DNA of 44,738 nucleotides. Origin: an uncultured bacterium (GTDB lineage Bacteria; Verrucomicrobiota; Kiritimatiellia; RFP12; UBA1067). Each line of letters starts with the position of its first letter. Within the stretch, counting starts at the first letter, position 1. The translations under genes were made by a program, and so were the position numbers. Location: assembly GCA_902779075.1 (NCBI GenBank), contig CACZAK010000093.1:1-44738 (forward strand), given 5' to 3'. The notes beneath the pieces were generated by a model that searched no databases, was not told the DNA's origin, and saw nothing but the letters and a program-made list of their open reading frames with translations. Shown here piece after piece: positions 41,828 through 44,738 of the stretch.

Positions 41828-43272
41828 TCGATCACCTCCCAATGGCCGCCTTTGTCGGGGCCGACGCGGCGGAGACGATTAGACTTTTTCAATGCGTCAA
41901 TATGGACGTTGAGCGTACTTCTTGCGATTCCGAGCAAGCGAACCATTTCGTTCTGAGTAATCTTCGGCGTCGTCTGTATGAGTTGCAGTAATTGTTCAAC
42001 TAGTTCTATCTTAGGTTTTCTGTCCGGATTTTCTGTCCGGACTTTCTGTCCAGGTTTTCTGTCCGGATTTTCTGTCCGAGGATCATTACCCCCCTCCGGA
42101 GAATGCTCGGCGTTCAGGGGAACGGTGAGGCGGAAGATGTCGCCTTCGTCGAAAATCGGCAAGGCGCCGGAGTATATCCTCACGTACTTGTAGAGGTTTC
42201 GCACGCCGGAGCCGAGTTCGTCCGCGAGCTGTATCTGATGGAAGAAGTTTGCAATGATCGGATTCTTCGGCTCGGGTTCCAGGTTCTTCGGCGTGATGAC
42301 GCCGTAATGCAATGCCTTGTTCGCGTTGTCCGTGAACATTTCGTCGCGGCGGATGATGAACCGCGCCGGACGCGAACTCGTGAACTCGCGATGCACCAGT
42401 ACGTTCACAAGCATCTCGCGAAGAATCTTGCCGCGCAAAGAGACGCGTAAGCCGTCTTCAAGGAAGAACTTGTCCATCAGATGCTTGATGCCAAACGCCT
42501 GAAGCCTGTCATAGCTCTCGATCAGATTCGTCTGCACGATGTCGCGGTCATCGTAGCGATCGACATTAACCTTCTGCAGGAGGGCATCCGTCTTGTAGGC
42601 GGGAAAGATGTCGCCGATCACGTCGTCGGAACCAAGCAGTAGAATGGCCGCCGCCTTGAACCCGCGCTTGCCGGTAGCGGCGTCCGCGCCAAGCAACCGT
42701 GCGCTTTTCAGTATCTGGTCCGCGGACATGTCCTTCCAGGGATTCTCCTCCGATACCATGTTCTTGATTCGCGGAATCAAGTCGAGCCGAAGGTCCTTCT
42801 TCGTGACGAACGGATACACCTTCTGCTCTGTGAAGATGCGCTGTTTCCTGATGAACATCTGGGCGATTGGCTCCGTACCGCGCACCCTGACATCGGCATC
42901 ATGAACTCGCTGATAGCATTTGCCCCTGAAACGATGGACTTCTGCGCTTTCAGGTACCCGCACGTAGATCAGGTGCTTGCCCCTGTACACCACTTCGGTG
43001 GGATAAAGTGCAAACACAGGATCGAACAGATCAGGGTTGTTCATCACGTTGACGAAATTGCGGATCATCGCATCAGTCGATTTCGGTGGAAGTCCAATAA
43101 CCTCGCCGTTATCCGTAACGCCCAGAAGCATATCGCCTCCGGCCGTGTTCAGAAACGAGCACACGGACTCGAAGGTGTCGGCCTTCGGCCCGTCGCCTGC
43201 ACGCTTGAACTCGATGTTCAGGTTTTCGCCAATGGTGAGAAGCGTGTTGATTCTTGATGGCGTGATTTTCAC
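41824..43272 (-). CDS. AlbA_2-domain (Schlafen-like) regulator with winged helix
   Basis: The GTG at 43272 has GGAGG eight bases upstream and fits the family start (VKITPSRINTLLTIGENLNIEFKRA); the open frame reaches further upstream but crosses the promoter. AlbA_2: EFKRAGDGPKADTFESVCSFLNTAGGDMLLGVTDNGEVIGL. The middle (MLVNVLVHREFTSSRPARFIIRRDEMFTDN, ELGSGVRNLYKY) is the HATPase_c_4-like region typical of this family. A low-complexity RTENPDRKPGQK segment links to a C-terminal winged helix (ITQNEMVRLLGIARSTLNVHIDALKKSNRL). It heads the operon and is its likely transcriptional regulator. Confidence 0.8.
   Translation of the reverse strand: MKITPSRINTLLTIGENLNIEFKRAGDGPKADTFESVCSFLNTAGGDMLLGVTDNGEVIGLPPKSTDAMIRNFVNVMNNPDLFDPVFALYPTEVVYRGKHLIYVRVPESAEVHRFRGKCYQRVHDADVRVRGTEPIAQMFIRKQRIFTEQKVYPFVTKKDLRLDLIPRIKNMVSEENPWKDMSADQILKSARLLGADAATGKRGFKAAAILLLGSDDVIGDIFPAYKTDALLQKVNVDRYDDRDIVQTNLIESYDRLQAFGIKHLMDKFFLEDGLRVSLRGKILREMLVNVLVHREFTSSRPARFIIRRDEMFTDNANKALHYGVITPKNLEPEPKNPIIANFFHQIQLADELGSGVRNLYKYVRIYSGALPIFDEGDIFRLTVPLNAEHSPEGGNDPRTENPDRKPGQKVRTENPDRKPKIELVEQLLQLIQTTPKITQNEMVRLLGIARSTLNVHIDALKKSNRLRRVGPDKGGHWEVIE
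42015..42083. repeat. Tandem TTTTCTGTCCGG-type repeats in the AlbA_2 gene
   Basis: Five close copies of TTTCTGTCC(GGA or AGG) about 12-15 bases apart. They encode the Pro/Asp/Arg/Lys-rich linker between the catalytic-like part and the winged helix. Confidence 0.7.
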
Positions 43273-43291
43273 GGATTTTCCTCCACGGCAA

Positions 43292-43300
43292 AGTATATCA
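43292..43300 (-). promoter_or_regulatory. Extended -10 box TGATATACT of the CARF operon
   Basis: About 20 bases upstream of the GTG start at 43272, with GGAGG between; supports that start and the operon's own promoter. Confidence 0.55.
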
Positions 43301-43316
43301 CATTTCCCCGATGATT

Positions 43317-43442
43317 TCACGCCGTCAGCGTCAGCTCCGGGGAGATGCGCCTGCCCGAAACGAGGATGGTGCGCGTGGACGGCCCAGAGGCCTTGTCCTG
43401 CGCACCTCCCCGCGAACCTATGCTTTTCCCATAAAGTTTCAT
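43317..43442 (-). CDS. Possible 41-residue protein from a near-leaderless transcript
   Basis: ATG at 43442 follows a TGTTATACT box by six bases (ATCGCC). The 41-codon product starts MKLYGKSIGSRGG and ends ILVSGRRISPELTLTA. It has no hydrophobic segment. The same promoter-ATG geometry (box, six bases ending GCC, ATG) occurs at 16256. It lies upstream of the CARF operon, and a leader-peptide or small regulator role is possible. The family is unknown. Confidence 0.4.
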   Translation of the reverse strand: MKLYGKSIGSRGGAQDKASGPSTRTILVSGRRISPELTLTA

Positions 43443-43448
43443 GGCGAT

Positions 43449-43457
43449 AGTATAACA
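43449..43457 (-). promoter_or_regulatory. Extended -10 box TGTTATACT next to an ATG
   Basis: Six bases before ATG 43442; transcription would begin at or next to the start codon. Confidence 0.5.
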
Positions 43458-43489
43458 TATTTTCGCGGTTCGCGGTTGGCTGTAAAGTG

Positions 43490-43513
43490 TCAAAACGGAT
43501 CGACCTGTTTTGA
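43490..43513. repeat. TCAAAAC/GTTTTGA palindrome
   Basis: TCAAAAC...GTTTTGA with a GGATCGACC centre; same family as 44069-44099, the two flanking the AbiEii remnant. Confidence 0.6.
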
Positions 43514-43693
43514 TGTGCGCGTCCTCGACATGCCGCTTCTCGACGCGACCATGGCCTGCTCGCCGTGTTCATCGCCGACCCAGCGTTATCGCATCCGTGA
43601 GATTTCGGTGCGAACCGCCGCGCGTCTTTGCGGCATGTCCCCTATACGTCCTTCTGGCGGAAGAGCAGGTCAGCGCGTTGATAAGACACCAAA

Positions 43694-44071
43694 TCAATTC
43701 ACGCGAGCGCCTTTCCCGTGAATTTCCGCCTCGAGGTCGCGAACCGTATCTACGATCTCGGAGAATGGCGGACGCGGACCGAAAATCATGTTCTGTATGT
43801 GCCGATAGTCGGACTCCAGTGCCGACAGCGCATGTTCGGGCGGCATGAGCGAGATCGCCGCCGCCGTCGCCAGTTCGTAATGTGCCCAGTTGCAGCGGTA
43901 GAACTTGCGCTTGAAGGCGACGACGGCATCGAGAAGCGGGATGTCGCCGAACGCCCGTTCCTTCACGTCGGACTGGCAGAGGCACCAGAGGTCGTAGTAG
44001 TGCCGCGAATAGCGTCCGGGAGGAAGTCCCCGCTCGGGCGTGCGCATCGCCTCGCGATGAAGAATCGAGTG
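43694..44071 (-). pseudogene. AbiEii-type nucleotidyltransferase toxin, C-terminal remnant
   Basis: ILHREAMRTPERGLPPGRYSRHYYDLWCL and later VAFKRKFYRCNWAHYELA, LMPPEHALSALESDYRHIQNMIFG and PFSEIVDTVRDLEAEIHGK match the C-terminal third of AbiEii/AbiGii toxins. The nucleotidyltransferase core is missing. The homologous frame is stopped by a TGA inside the palindrome at 44069-44099, which evidently replaced or capped the upstream part. Met at 44047 has no ribosome site, so I regard it as a remnant. Confidence 0.7.
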
Positions 44072-44099
44072 TCAAAACAGGTCTGACCGGTTTTGACAC
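44069..44099. repeat. GTGTCAAAAC/GTTTTGACAC palindrome
   Basis: Ten-base perfect arms at 44069-44078 and 44090-44099 with AGG/CC extension and loop TCTGA. It marks the break point of the AbiEii remnant. Confidence 0.65.
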
Positions 44100-44135
44100 T
44101 CGCCAGTATTTTTGCTGCCGCGGTGCTTGATCATT

Positions 44136-44738
44136 TCAGCATCCCGCTTTCTTGACAATCCACCTACTGCCTCTTGTTGCGCCTTCGCGGACAAGAAGCC
44201 CGACATCCTTCAATGCCCGAACAGCTCGCCAAATGCTGTTTTCAGAAATGTTCAGTCTTTTAGCCATCTGGACAAAATCAATTTCTGGATTCTCGGCAAA
44301 GGCGTAATACACCCTACGAGCATTGTCGCGGAAATCGTTTCGATATGCACCCATTAAAACCTCAAAATCGCGATTTACATCGTCACTTACCGGTCTTACA
44401 TGGTCACTTTCTGTCTTTACATCGTCACTTACAGCAATTTTCTCCTTCACTTCCGGCCCGATTACCCCCACTTTCAAGTCTTTTACCCCCACTTCCGAGT
44501 CTTTTACCCCCACTTCTGAGTTTTTCTCCCCCAGTTCCGGCCCTATTACCCCCACTTCAGATGCTTTTCCTATCACATCCGGGGCTTTTCCTATCATTTC
44601 CCCCAGTTCCGAATCGTCGGACTCGAACTCGACCAGCACCTTGGTACGGTCGGGTTCGTAGCTCTCAACGATGGACGGCGCGGCGAAATGCTCCTTTTCC
44701 CAAGTGCCGTAGAGGCTTGAAAGCCCCATGCCGGAACG
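44136..44738 (-). CDS. AlbA_2-type regulator, 3' part (runs off the right edge)
   Basis: The frame is open to the window edge. RSGMGLSSLYGTWEKEHFAAP...DRTKVLVEFE is the end of the HATPase_c_4-like region of AlbA_2 regulators. Then follow many copies of an SEVGVKD/GPEVGE-like unit and a C-terminal winged helix (NPEIDFVQMAKRLNISENSIWRAVRALKDVGLLVREG). It shares the plan of the regulator at 41824-43272: core, repeat linker, winged helix. What it controls is not visible here, perhaps the lost AbiE genes downstream. Confidence 0.65.
   Translation of the reverse strand, partial: RSGMGLSSLYGTWEKEHFAAPSIVESYEPDRTKVLVEFESDDSELGEMIGKAPDVIGKASEVGVIGPELGEKNSEVGVKDSEVGVKDLKVGVIGPEVKEKIAVSDDVKTESDHVRPVSDDVNRDFEVLMGAYRNDFRDNARRVYYAFAENPEIDFVQMAKRLNISENSIWRAVRALKDVGLLVREGATRGSRWIVKKAGC
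44455..44600. repeat. Tandem ~21-bp repeats encoding the regulator's linker
   Basis: TTTTACCCCCACTT(C/T)(C/T)GAGTC-like units recur every ~21 bases, with decayed copies (CCCCCAGTTCCGG) on the right. A neighbouring stretch repeats TGGTCAC/TCGTCAC about every 24 bases. Confidence 0.65.

Noticed and set aside
41824..43572. A longer AlbA_2 protein starting at 43572
   Set aside because: The extra residues cross a -10 box and ribosome site and have no family similarity; GTG at 43272 with GGAGG fits the family start.
30491..44738. A type III CRISPR locus implied by the CARF protein
   Set aside because: No repeats, cas10, csm/cmr or cas6 genes are visible in the window.

Overview
The window reads as chromosomal DNA of a gut-type bacterium of the Planctomycetes-Verrucomicrobia-Chlamydiae (PVC) group, most likely Kiritimatiellota, Lentisphaerota or Verrucomicrobiota. 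This is an inference from GC-rich secreted glycosidases with twin-arginine leaders, an HzsA-related CxxCH protein with an autotransporter-type beta-strand tail, several DUF4143 ATPases and AlbA_2 regulators, and many short palindromic repeats. No rRNA or tRNA gene was seen. Every gene I trust lies on the minus strand; the long plus-strand reading frames are shadows.

Layout by coordinate. 1-3.3 kb: the edge of an unidentified gene, a cpYpsA-type carrier protein coupled to an HD hydrolase, and a lone polyvalent-protein kinase domain. 3.4-18.7 kb: secreted carbohydrate-degradation genes (GH43-GH78 fusion, sugar-isomerase-like Tat protein, alpha/alpha-barrel protein, frameshifted HzsA-related protein, frameshifted metallo-beta-lactamase-fold protein, GH5) with a DUF4143 ATPase between them. 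The junctions suggest two operons aimed at rhamnose/arabinose-containing plant polysaccharide. 18.7-23.1 kb: a Sel1-repeat protein with acidic N-terminus, two 27-residue membrane peptides, a PIN/ribbon-helix-helix pair and a second DUF4143 ATPase.

23.2-30.0 kb is the most unusual part. Two related cassettes lie in tandem. Each is built, in transcription order, of a tiny Asp/Glu/Trp/Tyr-rich protein, an exchangeable enzyme (HD phosphohydrolase in one, ADP-ribosylglycohydrolase in the other), a DUF3127 OB-fold-like protein, a ~140-nt structured RNA and a reverse transcriptase of unassigned class. The RNA occurs three times, is closed by a long terminal stem, and keeps its hairpins through G-U wobbles that work only on the strand of the RT genes. 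One cassette is complete at its RT end. The other is decaying: its RT has an amber codon and its DUF3127 gene has lost its start.

30.1-44.7 kb is defence-like: a DUF1016 nuclease, then a tightly coupled five-gene operon transcribed AlbA_2 regulator, CARF (NE0113-type) protein, RX4H HEPN protein, 2025-residue cold-shock-like/GHKL protein, SF1 helicase with a Swt1-type HEPN tail. No CRISPR array or cas effector accompanies it. An AbiEii remnant and another AlbA_2 regulator close the window.

Mobile-looking short repeats cut across all regions, including a family of GGTAG-headed hairpins (usually 26 nt, 9-bp stem, 3-nt loop) whose stems differ from copy to copy and which sit in frame inside several genes. 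Many genes are preceded by an extended -10 box of the form TGNTATAMT, in three cases so close to the ATG that the transcript would be nearly leaderless.
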